Source: Pseudorasbora parva | Taxonomy: Eukaryota; Chordata; Actinopteri; Cypriniformes; Gobionidae | NCBI RefSeq assembly: GCF_024679245.1 | Contig: NC_090191.1 | Coordinates: 36,685,638 to 36,749,637, forward strand | Reading direction: 5' to 3' | DNA length: 64,000 nt | Shown here: positions 47,168 through 63,150 of the stretch, in pieces | Position numbering within the stretch: position 1 is the first letter of the stretch | Layout: each line of letters opens with the position of its first letter | Position numbers and translations under genes: made by a program | Notes under the pieces: generated by a model | Seen by the model: only the letters and a program-made list of their open reading frames with translations | Told to the model about the DNA's origin: nothing | Databases searched by the model: none

Positions 47168-49879
47168 TGTACTTGTTTCTGCGACATGTTCTTGCTCGAA
47201 AGCGTGTAATTACGGCTTGCCCCGGCTGATAAACAGCTCCTGAGCCACACTCCACCTCGTACAACAACACATGCAACATACTCCAGATCATACGTGTAAT
47301 CATGTTGTTGAGTCTGATGGATGCAAGTGCAATTACAAGAGAGGCGGTCAGGTGGGCAAAATTAGAGCTGCCATGCTGTTGTTTGGTCGTGGATGCAGTA
47401 ATGACTACTTAAAGCTGTTTCTGACTAGGGCTGTTTACTCGGAAAAAAACGAAATCATCTGATTAGAGCATTCAGGGCCAATAAATGTATCCCGTTTCTC
47501 TCTGTTCCTGTATACTGGATTGAGTGGGGATGTACAGTGCTATTTTAAACCCCCCTTTCCCAGTGGAGTCGTGAATAACTGGTGTGATTAAACAAGGTGA
47601 TAAGCTTCCGTTTTTCTTCCTGAATGTCATTCCAGGTTTGCTTTATCGACCTCGCTCTAATTGGCAAACCATTTCCTTGTCGAGTTCAAAAAGTAATGAA
47701 TTGATTCGGGCCTCTTTTCTTTTTTAGTTATGTTCGGTCTGCCAAGATGTGCCTGTATATTTGCTTATTTTGCTGTTTAATGAGCACGTCGCAACGTTCT
47801 GTAGGCGTACGCGTGTGTTTGTGTGTGTGCGCGCAGCGGCGGATGTGATCTTTAATTTATCGACGCTTTCAGGGAAGATGAAGACTGAGCTTCAATTTCA
47901 GTTCTTCTACCTTAAAGATCTTAAGTTCTTCACGCAAAACACAAGGCCTAGATATGGTGTTTCAGGCTGTTTGCGCAATGTTTTATTCGGTTGTGTGTTG
48001 ATTTGAGAGGAGAAAACACACTAGCTTCAGTGTTTTCTTTGTGATTTTGTTCCTTTGTTTATGCTAGGCAAGGCAGGTGTATTTATATGCCACATTTTGT
48101 ACACTATGATCATTTAAAATGCATATATGGGTATAAAATAGAGGAAAATAACTTGTCAGTCCATTTTTTTAAACCATTAATGTATATAAAAAAATTGTTG
48201 ATTAAAAAATGTATATTAAAATATGCAGTTACAAAGATGAACAAGACCCATCAAAAAACTTTTGTTGGTAAAATATGAGAATAAAAAAACGTACTGTATT
48301 TATGTAGGCCTATGTATTTTTAAGCTGCTCTGATGGATTTGAAGTACGTTCAGTGAAGGATTTTTCAGAAGGATTCGTCAAGTCATTTGTCAGTGAGAAC
48401 AATTAATTGAAAGAACTGACTCATTTGGTCACTAATCAGAATACAATTCTGAAAGTTGTGTTGTATGTTATGTCCACCAACAAACTTGATAATTTACTTT
48501 GAGAACTTATCTTATTCCTGACTTCAAGAACTGCTTTCAACTAAACAAACCAGACTTTGACATCAGATGGGCTCCGGTTTGGACCAAAACATCTAGAATG
48601 AAAGCCCGCTCAGATAGACAAAGAGATTGTGACAGAGCGGAAATGAAAAAAAGATTCCAGGACAGGGATCTACTGCATGGCCAGGCGCTCGGCCACATCT
48701 GACTTTGATTAATTACAACCTCTCCACCCCCCTCGTCCTAGTACCTGACAGGGACAACCCAGCCCTGTACAAGCACAACAGACCAGGAAGCTCCACCACT
48801 TCACTCTCCCGCGCCGCACTCGTTTTCTCCCTCAGGATGTGCTTTTCAGAACACACTTGCTGAGAGATACAGGGCTGCGCTCTTTTGTCCGTGAGAATGT
48901 GGAGCTCTGCCCAAAACAGATCATGCTGCATTAATCAGAGCTGGAAAGTACACAGTTGCCTGGCGGCCCTTCCATCGGATTAGTCGTGCAAGGCTTTAAG
49001 CGTTCACATCGCAGGCCTTTTATCAGCCATAAGCGTCTAATTTATGAAGCGCTCCAGCCTTTGCCTTCAGTCAGCGTGAAACCACTAAAAGTGAGAAAGG
49101 ACAGACCACGAGCCACATCGTTTTATTTAATGCAGATAATTTTGCGGCATTAACTCCCGAAGAGCTTTTTGCAGCCACTGTGTGGGAGAAAGCAATGGTA
49201 ATGCAAGAACTTAAAGTCTGTAATAGGGCTGGAATTAGCCCTTATTAGAGTTTCTGGACTTTTCGTTTGTAAAACCCATAGTATACCTCTTTGTCTTTGG
49301 GTTCCCATCTAGACACATCCAGAGCGGATGATGTGCAGGGTTTGAGAAGTGTGCGTGTGAAATTAGCCAGACCTGAAAGCATATCGTTAATCAGAGGCGG
49401 CCACGTCACTTCGGTTTTTTTCTGTCGTAAGGTCGGAGACATTTGTTTAAGGAAGACGGTCAAGTGTTAGCGAAGGACTTGTCTAAATTCACCCAGAGTG
49501 ATGACTTCCTAATAAACTAATGCAGAACGAGAGGGAAAGGGGTTTAGGGACGCTCTTGCTGGGTGTTAATTAAAAGCGCGGCCCGTAGCAGAAAGGTTAA
49601 GCTTCAGTCCGATCCAAATATCAGGCGGATAAAAGCCACCATCTAGATTGTTGTTAATAAGACCTCAAACTACAGCAGAACTAAGTGCCCAGCCGCCTTC
49701 CATTGAGCGATTTGTTCAAATATAAAATTGACCTTCAGCTGCGGACGCAGTTATTGTACTAGCTCTGCGATCGAGTGGCCACGCTGTGCTCGCATGCCGT
49801 GAATTTGTGTCCGTTCCTTAAGACCGGCTGGGTTCTTGGGTGGGAATAAATGAAAAAACACCACTGAAACTGGGCTTGT
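47168..49879. promoter_or_regulatory. Unique region with several enhancer-like blocks
   Basis: Balanced, repeat-free DNA at 47200-47900 and 48500-49880, with AT cores such as GTGTAATTACGGCTTGCC near 47203, TTGATTAATTACAACC near 48705 and GGGTGTTAATTAAAAGCGCGG near 49561. It is separated by an A+T-rich part (48090-48310). Short frames on both strands lack motifs. Conservation was not tested. Confidence 0.25.
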
Positions 49880-50460
49880 CGTTCCACTCTCTGGGTGTTT
49901 AACCAAGCACAATTTGCAGCTTCAATGAGACAAAGCTTGTGATCAATGCATAATAGCTCCTTATTAACCTCAATTACCACAATTAAGCCTGACTGCCACT
50001 GGGCTGCTTTGATGACTTAATTAATCTGATTCAGTGAAGAGGCCACAGTGTCCCCCCATAGTTCCAAGCCTTGACCGACCATGTGGCCCCTGTTAAAAGC
50101 ACATCTGGTGGAACAAAACATCTCCTCACTGGCAGACAAATGCCTCCACTCTATGAATGAAAGGCAACCCTCTGCTCTGTGATGTTCATAATGAATGGTA
50201 CAAGCCCCTTGGCACAGTGCCTTATTGGGTGGCTTGGATAGCTGCCCAGTTTGTTCGCGGCTAATTGCTTAATTGATGCATTGTTTTAGCGGCGATATGA
50301 ATTGCTTTCATTTCGACAACAAAAGGCATTACACGCCATTAGCGAGTCACGGCTCTCTACGTGTGCTTGTTTTAAAGATTTAAGGCGCCTTTTTAGATTT
50401 TTCACATCAATGCGATTAGTAAACACCCTCTTGGAAGACGTCATGCTCTGTGAATGATGC
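49880..50460. promoter_or_regulatory. Strongest enhancer-like block in the window
   Basis: The block packs many homeodomain-type cores into balanced sequence: CCTCAATTACCACAATTAAGC near 49969, GACTTAATTAATCTGATTC near 50014 and GGCTAATTGCTTAATTGATGC near 50260, followed by GGCATTACACGCCATTAGCG near 50325. It contains no repeat and no frame. Such density is typical of conserved developmental enhancers; the statement rests on composition only. Confidence 0.35.
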
Positions 50461-50599
50461 CTGCGGCAGGGTTGTGTAAAAGTCTTTGGCTCCTTTTCAA
50501 GTCATGAGTTGGAATGTGAATTGAATAGGCCTCAACACACAAGAAGTTGATCTATCAACACACATCTATCGAATCCATCTATCCACCTAGGCCCATCAT
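50461..50599. other. No gene recognised
   Basis: Short spacer before a tetranucleotide repeat, with ATCTATC-type words beginning near 50550. Confidence 0.5.
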
Positions 50600-50662
50600 T
50601 ATGTCTGTCTCTCCGTCCATCTATAGGTATATCCGTCTATCTGTCTGTCTGTCTATCTCCTA
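50600..50662. repeat. Imperfect (CTGT/CTAT)n tetranucleotide repeat
   Basis: Runs of GTCTGTCTCTCC and CTATCTGTCTGTCTGTCTAT. Confidence 0.8.
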
Positions 50663-55448
<4,786 letters not shown>

Positions 55449-55449
55449 A

Positions 55450-55542
<93 letters not shown>
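55449..55542. repeat. (TA)n microsatellite, about 94 bp
   Basis: A pure TA array. Confidence 0.95.
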
Positions 55543-55547
<5 letters not shown>

Positions 55548-55626
55548 AAATAATTTTAAAATACACAATTTTAATATTGTCTTTTTATTTTTTTTATTCC
55601 TTATATGGAAAAAAAACTCTTCTGTT

Positions 55627-55638
55627 GGGGGGGGGGGG
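55627..55638. repeat. Poly-G run
   Basis: Twelve consecutive G residues. Confidence 0.85.
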
Positions 55639-55709
55639 AAAGGTAACATCTAGATTTTTTTTAATTAAATAGTTTCTACGTGTTTGATTTGATTTCGCGT
55701 GCAGTAAGA

Positions 55710-55991
55710 TCATGTATAATTTGTAGTGCCTAATAAAGTTACAGGCCAAATGTCACTATAGCCCATTTTAGTCGCATTTAGGACTTGGCAAGTGTTAAGT
55801 TCGTCCAAAAACTCTAACCCACAACAGGCATTGTATCTTTTGATTTTTGTCACATATTTTTGTAGATTTCTGACAGAAATGTTATGCAGTGTAGGAGTCG
55901 TCATTGTTCCAGAATCGTCTTCACTCAAGATGCCTGTTGATGCTCCACCACTAGCCACATATGGTCTGAGCGATTGCTTTTTATGGCGCAT
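55710..55991 (-). other. Unrecognised 93-codon open frame
   Basis: A minus-strand frame with charged and aromatic residues in protein-like order (for example VRNLQKYVTKIKRYNACCGL). It starts with Met and ends at a stop, without a recognisable domain or flanking splice signals I trust. An overlapping plus-strand frame (55792-56031) weakens the case. It could be a fragment of an unknown mobile element or chance. Confidence 0.12.
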
Positions 55992-56039
55992 TAAAAACGA
56001 TCATGTGAAAATCCAATGTGGCAAATGCTAACACTTAAA

Positions 56040-57510
56040 AAGGATATTAAGACATCCTGAGCCATTAGTTCCCTGAACCCGAGCTCACTAAACTTCCCTG
56101 ACAACCCTTTAAATATGGGTTAGATAAATGATACAATTTCTCAAGCTCTTCCGCTCTCCCCTCCTCGAGCATATTAAACTCCTCTACACCCAGAATAGGT
56201 GGACTAATGATGAGGTGTCCGTTTTGATGGTTCCGTTGCTGAAATATGTTGGCCGGCCATTGAAGTGAGACGCTTTGAATAAACATCAATCTCAGGCTCT
56301 CTCTAAGTCGAAGACAATTGTCCAAACCGTGCAGCCGGAGACGGCCGACAGGAAACTGACAAGTAGCCAAGAGAAGCCGGGGAAACGGTCAGCCGATCAT
56401 GATTTACATGCTATCTGGCATTTTGGCCGGCTGACGGAGAAAGCTATCACTCAGCTCTATTTGACTTTTTCCCTCTGACAGGCCCTGAAGTCATCCTTGT
56501 GTGTCTATATGTAAAGTGCTCCTTTTTCTTTCCACTTGTGTTCTTCCTCAGGGCTGACCATCTCGATGTAGCGATGCCAATTTGGCGCGTTGGCCGTGAC
56601 AAGGAGAAAGATGTAGCATGTTGTCATGTTCCACCCGACAAGTTACGGGGGTTGTTGTCCGCGCCCCTGATACCCGCCAACAGCCCTTCAACCCAAATCA
56701 CGGGCGCATCAATGAACAAACCCTTACCTTCTGCACACACACAAAAAAAAAGCCCTGCGTTTGGCAGCGATTTGTTAATAAGCTAAGAGTGCTTGCGGGA
56801 TCGTAATGGAGAGCTGATATTAAAACGGAAGCGTGTAGTACCACGCTGACCTTTCAACGGGAGAATAACGGCTCCTCATAATCAGCTCTGTTGAGTAAGC
56901 AACCTAGAAGGCAAGGTTATAGTCTGGGAAAAATAAAAGGCTGTCCTGAATGCGATTTCACAAGTCAATAAACTTCCCGGGCGTGCGCGTGTGTGGCCGT
57001 GGCGGTTATGCTGATGTGCAGGTTTTTAAAGAGTCAGGACAGCGGGATCCCTCCAGACATTTGTAACGCATCAGATAGGAAAGCATCAATCTCTTCCTCC
57101 AAAGTGCCCTGAATTTAACACGGCCAGAGGCAACGCAGGAAAGGAGAGCAGTTAAATGTTCTTTATTTATCTCCCTCAGAATTCTCTCGGTAGGCTGGAG
57201 GGGTGAAATTGATATGGATGCGTTCCAGGGTTTTTATTTCGCATCGTGCTGTGACTTTGCAGTGTCTTGTTTTGTATCCACTTATTTATTTATTATCTGT
57301 TTTCCTTGCCAGTTTCATTTGCAGCTCTGTTACCGGTTTTGTGTCACTGTAAAATGAATTTTCACACATTCCCTTGAACACAAACCCAATAACCGGAATG
57401 ATGTTTCACGGAAATGTGGCACAATGACACTGTAAATGAAATGTTAATATGAAAATATAGTGTAGGTTCTGGTAGAAGAGGAAAAATCCTTGTCTGACAG
57501 TCTGTGTGTT
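56040..57510. promoter_or_regulatory. Candidate conserved non-coding region
   Basis: Balanced, repeat-free sequence with frequent CG-containing words and few AT runs up to about 57330. Frames of 60-101 codons overlap on both strands without motifs. It looks like enhancer-type DNA, not tested. Confidence 0.22.
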
Positions 57511-57549
57511 TGAGAGAGAGCGCGAGAGGGAGAGAGAGAGAGAGAGAGG
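57511..57549. repeat. Interrupted (AG)n microsatellite
   Basis: Purine-rich repeat with a GCGCGAGAGG interruption. Confidence 0.9.
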
Positions 57550-58341
57550 AAAAAGTCAAGATTTTTCTGTTGGAGCGTAACAAGCTTTCCCAAACAGTGG
57601 CACTTGTTTTTTTTTCTTCCTCGGTCTCGCTGTGACTGCATTGCCAAGTGCATCTTCTTCTGCCTCTCTGCCTTCCTCCACGCACCGCAAACTTCTGCTG
57701 ACACCAGCAGAGAAACATCTTCCTCCCCTTAACAATTTTAGCAACTGGTCCATCACTCTCGTCAAACCTGGTGTTTTGAATTTTTACCTCACTGCAGTTA
57801 GTTGACCACTGCACGAGACTTCAGATTAAGCAGCTCAGAGTTCAAGAAAAATGATGGTTTCAGCTTATTTTACTCACACCTGGGACGAGTTGACTGGTTG
57901 ACTAGTTTTCCGTGAGCCGAGTTATTTTCACAAATTAAAGCAAAGCTCTGGATTCCGTGCAAGCATTGGATAAACGTTAAAATAGACACTATTTTCTAAA
58001 TATATCCACAAGACTTTTGAGCAAAATAGCAATAGCGAGCTGGCTTTGAAAGCATACGATCCCAGCCTCTTTTCAAAGCGTCACCAAAGCCACACCGTCT
58101 TCAAAACACGTACAGCAGGGAGCAAACAGAAGCATTGTGAGGGAGAAATGACGTTAAACGGCTCTGTAAGTTGTTTATGTTCGTTATTATTGTAATTGAA
58201 TGTGCTTTGAGACAAGAGGTACTGACCTGTAGCACCTGATTGCAGTTCATTTCGGCCTTTATAGTGTGCCTATGTGTTGAAACAAAACCCATAAAGTCAT
58301 GAACCGCCCGAATGTCAAGGGTTGTCTTCTCTTAAATACAG
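57550..58341. other. No gene recognised
   Basis: Unique sequence. A 150-codon minus-strand frame (57362-57814) runs through the AG repeat, has two overlapping companions and shows no motif. Confidence 0.5.
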
Positions 58342-59290
58342 TAGGGGAGCGCGGGGCACAACCTAACGCGGGGCTAATTGTAACACGCATGGTTTAACCT
58401 TTTCCACACATGCCAGGATGACGAAACATTTTGTAGGTACTAGTTTCCATATCAACACTATATATGAAAACAAATTGCGCCAAAATTAAAAAATCTTTGG
58501 AAGATATCAGTGAACATTTATTTAACCGTAGTAAAAGTATATTTTGTTCTTAAGTTAATTTTTCATCTCTGTTTTTTGTGTTTATCTAAAAGAAGACAAA
58601 TCTGATGTTATTTGAATCTTGTATCTGTTATTTAACAGTTGAGATGGTTCTTTAATGCTGATCTAACAGCAGAAGACGCGAGCCGCGGTTTAAATCCCAG
58701 TTGCGCAGGTGGGGTGCGTTGTAACACTGCGTTACAATGAGCCCCTACTATTATATTCTATACGTTTATGAATTATTTTGAGAAACCATGAGAAAAAGGT
58801 AAATAATGACGAGCGTCTATGTTCAAAAATTATTAATTATTATTATGTTTTTAACTATACAAACCTATATGTTTTTATGTTTAACTATATGTTTGTCAAA
58901 CTCAAAGATTTGTGTATTTTTAATGATAAAAAAGACATTATTTTATTTCAAATAGTTAATAGTTGTACTTTATTGAAAAAATATTTTAGCTTGTTTTGGA
59001 TATTATTATTTTTTTATTATATCACATGTTTTTTTTAAAGCTGTCATTTGCTCATGTTACAATGTGCCCCCTCACATGTTGCAATGTATGAGGCGTGTTG
59101 TCACATTTCACTTCCATTCTTTCCGGGTAAATCAAGAAATAAAGTATACACTGTGTTAATGAAACAAAACCACATAATTATACTAGACGTGTGCAACTAA
59201 TTTGGGACAAAATAAATACTCTAAACCCTGAATGGAGTTACACAAACTGAGACAGTCAAAAAGTGTTAGGCTGTTCCCCACTCTCTCCTA
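58342..59290. mobile_element. Inverted-repeat DNA transposon, about 950 bp
   Basis: The left end TAGGGGAGCGCGGGGCACAA...CCTAACGC and the inverse of the right end (TAGGAGAGAGTGGGGAACAG...CCTAACAC) are clearly related terminal repeats of about 28 bp. The interior is A+T-rich with GTAACA/TGTTAC words in both orientations (58380, 58719, 59057). No transposase frame remains. The 86-codon frame at 58778-59038 is low-complexity. The superfamily and target duplication are not resolved. Confidence 0.7.
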
Positions 59291-59941
59291 GGTATGTTTC
59301 TGTTGCGGTGCTTGTGACTGACGTCTGTTTAACTCTGCATAGTATGAAGCACGCTGATGACATAATGTCTGTGCAGAAATATGGAAATACATGAGTTGAA
59401 AGGCAGGTATATAAGATAATATATGAATACATTTAGAACAGTTAAATATTTTGTGATTGCTATCAGGAGACTTTCAAACCAACATAGCAAAACATGTTTC
59501 TGGAACAAATCGCCTACCCTGCCTTTAAACCCAGTCCCAGACTAAAATGCATTTTTCGCTGCTTTAACTGAAAGCAACTTGCACTGATATATCTTGATAA
59601 AATCAAGATGCGCAAAAAGGCACGTTTATAAAAATGAATTAAATGTCCTAAATGAAAAAAGGCCGAATCCTGGCTTAATCTTAGACCTGTCTATGAAACC
59701 TATATCTCAAAATATTATGTTTTTAACCCGTTAACCTTCACGAGGATGTTGTTTGTTTAAATTAAATCAGTTATTGTTAGAGTCAATGTAGTTCATACAG
59801 AATAACTCATACAGTTCATTCAAGTCCTTTACTAAAACCTTTTAAATGTTTACTTCCCAATTGTTTTAAACCTGAGGGATGAGTTATTTACTATGATAAT
59901 CAACATTATGATTTAACATTATAAATGCTGTCCTTTGAGCT
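59291..59941. other. No gene recognised
   Basis: A+T-rich spacer between two transposons. Nothing was recognised. Confidence 0.5.
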
Positions 59942-60551
59942 TAAAGGGTTAGTTCACCCCAAAATTAAATTTCATTAATGACTCCCTCTAATGTCGTTCC
60001 TCACCTGTAAGACCTCCGTTCATCTTCGGAACACAGTTTAAGATATTTTATATTTAGTCTGAGAGCTTTTCTGTTCCTTCAATGAAAGTGTATGCACACT
60101 GTCCAGAAAAATTTTCAGAATACAGAATTTGGATCACCAATGTTACGTGATTTCAGTAGTTTGACACGCGATCCGAATTCTGAATCAATACGCTGATTCA
60201 TGACCGTTTGAATCTTTATTTGAGGATCGAAAACAAACCCAGAAGAGAAGACAATGCTGAATAAAGTCGTTGTTTTTTGTTATTATTGGACCAAAATGTA
60301 TTTTCGATGCTTCAAGAGATTCTAATGAACTAACTGATGTCACATATGGACTACTTTGATGATGTTTTTATTCCCTTTCTGGACATGGACAGTAAAGTGT
60401 GCATACACTTTAATTACAGGAACAGAAAAGCTCTCGGACTAAATATAAAATATCTTAAACTGTGTTACGAAGATGAACGGAGGTCTTACGGGTGTAACGA
60501 CATTATGGGGGAGTCATTAATGACATACATTTTTGGGTGAACTAACCCTTT
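59942..60551. mobile_element. AGTTCACCC foldback element, about 610 bp
   Basis: The left end TAAAGGGTTAGTTCACCCC and the right end TTGGGTGAACTAACCCTTTA are inverted repeats. Further in, GTAAGACCTCCGTTCATCTT on the left pairs with AAGATGAACGGAGGTCTTAC on the right. The core with ACGTGATTTCAGTAGTTTGA (60145-60164) is the inverse-oriented relative of the core in the 61271 copy. It has no coding capacity. Confidence 0.85.
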
Positions 60552-61250
60552 ACATCGAACATATTGAAACAGAAACATTCTTTTAAGGACATAAAAAAGC
60601 ACTAACCACTGAGAACAGCTTGCTTGGCAAATGACAGTGATTTTTTGCATCACTCTTCGGTTTTCTCTTACTGTGCGTGTTTCTTTGTGCGCACACAGAG
60701 GAAACAGACAAGGGATTATCAATCTTCATTTTGTAATTCATGAAGGCCTGCTTGTCAGGTATCCAGCGGTGACTGAAACAACTCATTCTAGCGTGCTGCG
60801 GTAGAAACCCGAGGGAACGGCAGCCTCCTGTATCTCTCCTCCACCTTACCTCTGTCAGCTCGATGCTCACCACGCGGGATTAACCCCTCTGTTCCTTGCA
60901 CAGGTGCGTGGGCACCCACGCGTCCAGGCTCATTAAGACGGAGGGCAGACCGGCGCTGCCTCAACAAACGGGAAAACAAGTGCCACCAGCGGTGACGGGT
61001 CCAGCTCTGTAGATCCACGTTCCCACCGAGTCTCTCAGCGGGCCTCTCCGCTGGCCTGGGACACTCAAACATGGTTAATTATTCAAGAGATGCCGCAGAA
61101 TCACCCGAGGCACCATCAAACAAACATTTAGTTCTCTTTTTCTTGTTGGACACTTTTTATAAACAGCATTTTGGGCAATTTGGGTCTTTATGTAATGGAA
61201 GGCAAATTTCACTAATCTTCAAAAAGTTAACAATTATGAGATACAAAAAG
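60552..61250. promoter_or_regulatory. Unique G+C-richer segment; possible exon or enhancer
   Basis: The balanced part 60600-61080 is G+C-rich and free of repeats. An acceptor-like CTCTGTTCCTTGCACAG ends at 60903 and is followed by a 35-codon open frame from 60905 (it contains the residues ASRLIKTEGRPALPQQTG) ending in TAG at 61010. A long minus-strand frame (60788-61072) overlaps it. Neither is recognised. A conserved enhancer is equally possible. Confidence 0.2.
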
Positions 61251-61270
61251 GCCCTGTTTACTCCTGATAT

Positions 61271-61699
61271 TAAATGGTTAGTTCACCCAAAAATGAAATT
61301 TATGTAATTAATGACTCACCCTAATGTTGTTCCACACCCGTAAGACCTCCGTTCCAGAAAGGGAATAAAAACATGATCGAAAATACATTTTGGTCCAAAA
61401 ATAACAAAAACTTTCATCAAATAAAGATTCAAACAGTCATGAATCAGCGTATTGATTCATGATTTGGATCGCGTGTCAAACTGCCAAACTGCTGAAATCA
61501 CATGACATTGGCGATCCGAATCATGAATCAATCCGCTTATTCATGACCGTTTGAATCTTTATTTGAGGTTTAAAAACAAACGCGGAAGAGAAGACAATGC
61601 TGAATAAAGATGAAGTTCCGAAGATGAACGGGTGTGGAACGACATTAGGGGGAGTCATTAATGACATAAATAAAAAAATTGGGTGAACTAACCCTTTTA
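61271..61699. mobile_element. AGTTCACCC foldback element, about 429 bp, nested
   Basis: The left end AATGGTTAGTTCACCCAAAA and the right end TTGGGTGAACTAACCCTTTT are inverted. The core AAATCACATGACATTGGCG (61495-61513) and the two ATTCATGA words around it match the 43173 copy. It splits the left subterminal sequence of the element at 61251-62832, so it arrived later. Confidence 0.85.
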
Positions 61700-62233
61700 G
61701 ATGCGTTTTTGCGTTTTAGTCGATCGGATCACAAGTGGACGACACTAAATACAGGTGCAAATGGGGTTTAAAACGTTTTGGGCTTGTCCACTTTTGACGA
61801 CTTTCTGATTGCTTTCGTAGTGTAGACGCTCATGTAGTCGAATGCATTCGAACAGCCTCAAAAGACCGCCTACTGACCTAAACATTATGGGAAGCGTGCT
61901 AGCCAGACAGGATTTAAACTTTGTCGGTTAAATACCTAACTGGTTTGCAGATGAAAAAAGTACCAAGCGTAATGTTCTCTCACCATTGCTGATTTGTAGC
62001 ACACACTCAAAGTGTTCGGCGTGGTGTTGCGACTTTCCGTGCAGAAATGAAAGCTGATGCTCTCCGTAGGTTTTTTCCGTCATCTCTCTGTGTTCATTTG
62101 TATATTTGCGTGAACTTATTTTGTCCATTAAATCAAAAGATCTGATAAAGCCCATACATTTATCTGGCCATATACCCTCCCCTCAAAGAAATCAGAACAG
62201 AAGTGGTTAAACATGGACAAAAGAGATGGATTT

Positions 62234-62740
62234 AGGGCTTTTTCACACCTGAAAGTCCCCGCCAACTGTTTTTTTTTTTTTTTTGTCTGGTATAGCCTAT
62301 TTGCTTCTTATTTATTAAATCCAGGCCATTGGCTGATGAAACGTTGATTTTAAATTAAGATAAAATTTGTACAAAACGAAATTCACTTTAAAGAAAGGCG
62401 TTTTACAAAACAAAACCTAATGAAGTGGTCAAAAGCATTTCTGATCTTCTGTCTTCTGACATATTGCGCATATTTTCACTTTTCATGATCAATATAGCCA
62501 AATTTATAGAAATTTTTATTTCTAGATGAAATTTTAAATAACATTATATTATTTAAAAATAAACAGGAACTTAAATTGTCTGAAAGTCTGAACATTACAG
62601 AAAATGCTTTTATACTAGAAACAAACCAAATCTTTGTTCAGTTTGATCCAGACTGAGGTCTGGAGGATGTTTCACAGTTGTAATTTTTATTCAGACCAAA
62701 TTGAAAAGTCTGAAAATACAGTGTGTGTGAAAAGTGTGAA
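62234..62740. mobile_element. Probable MITE with CTTTTTCACACCTG end, nested
   Basis: The left end GGGCTTTTTCACACCTGAAA and the inverse of the right end (CACTTTTCACACACACTG) are similar. The layout recalls a fish repeat that starts with 'ctctttcacacctg'. A poly-T of about 19 bases follows the left end. The borders are approximate. Confidence 0.45.
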
Positions 62741-62835
62741 AGTGTCCTAAAACACTAAGTGTAAACGGGAATGTGTCTGCCTTGTCTACTCGTGATCCGA
62801 TCGGCATCTATCTTAATACCAGGTGTAAAAAGTCA

Positions 62836-63150
62836 TAATTTAGTTTTCATCTCTATTATGAGATCAAATGTTAAATTATGAGATCAAATTTTATATTTCA
62901 TTATTTTGATTTAGTATGTCATTATTTTAACTTTTTGTTGAATTTGAATTTTATATTATTGAAGCCCTTCCATAATATAAAATTTACATATGTCAACAAT
63001 TATTTAAATTATTTATAATTATGAGAGAGTCAAATTATGAGATAAAAATTGTGACAATGTTGAGACAATTATGAGGGGAAAAATTATTAATGACATATTT
63101 TTGACTTTTTAGCGCATAATTATGACTTATTTCTCATAATTTGTCACTTT
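62836..63150. repeat. Diverged 'attatgagatcaaa' tandem-like repeat
   Basis: The word TTATGAGAT(C/A)AAA recurs with variants, first in direct orientation (62855-62890) and later as CATAATTATGACTTATTTCTC near 63115. This indicates an old array with inverted copies. Confidence 0.55.

Larger units (their letters stand above)
61251..62832. mobile_element. Host DNA transposon interrupted by two others
   Basis: The left end GCCCTGTTTACTCCTGATAT and the inverse of the right end (TTTTTACACCTGGTATTAAG) are related. The words GATCGGATCACAAGTGG near 61720 and ACTCGTGATCCGATCGG near 62787 pair as the subterminal part. The left half is split by the foldback element at 61271-61699, and the interior carries another terminal-repeat pair at 62234-62740. 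No transposase was recognised. A 75-codon minus-strand frame lies at 61928-62155. Confidence 0.65.
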
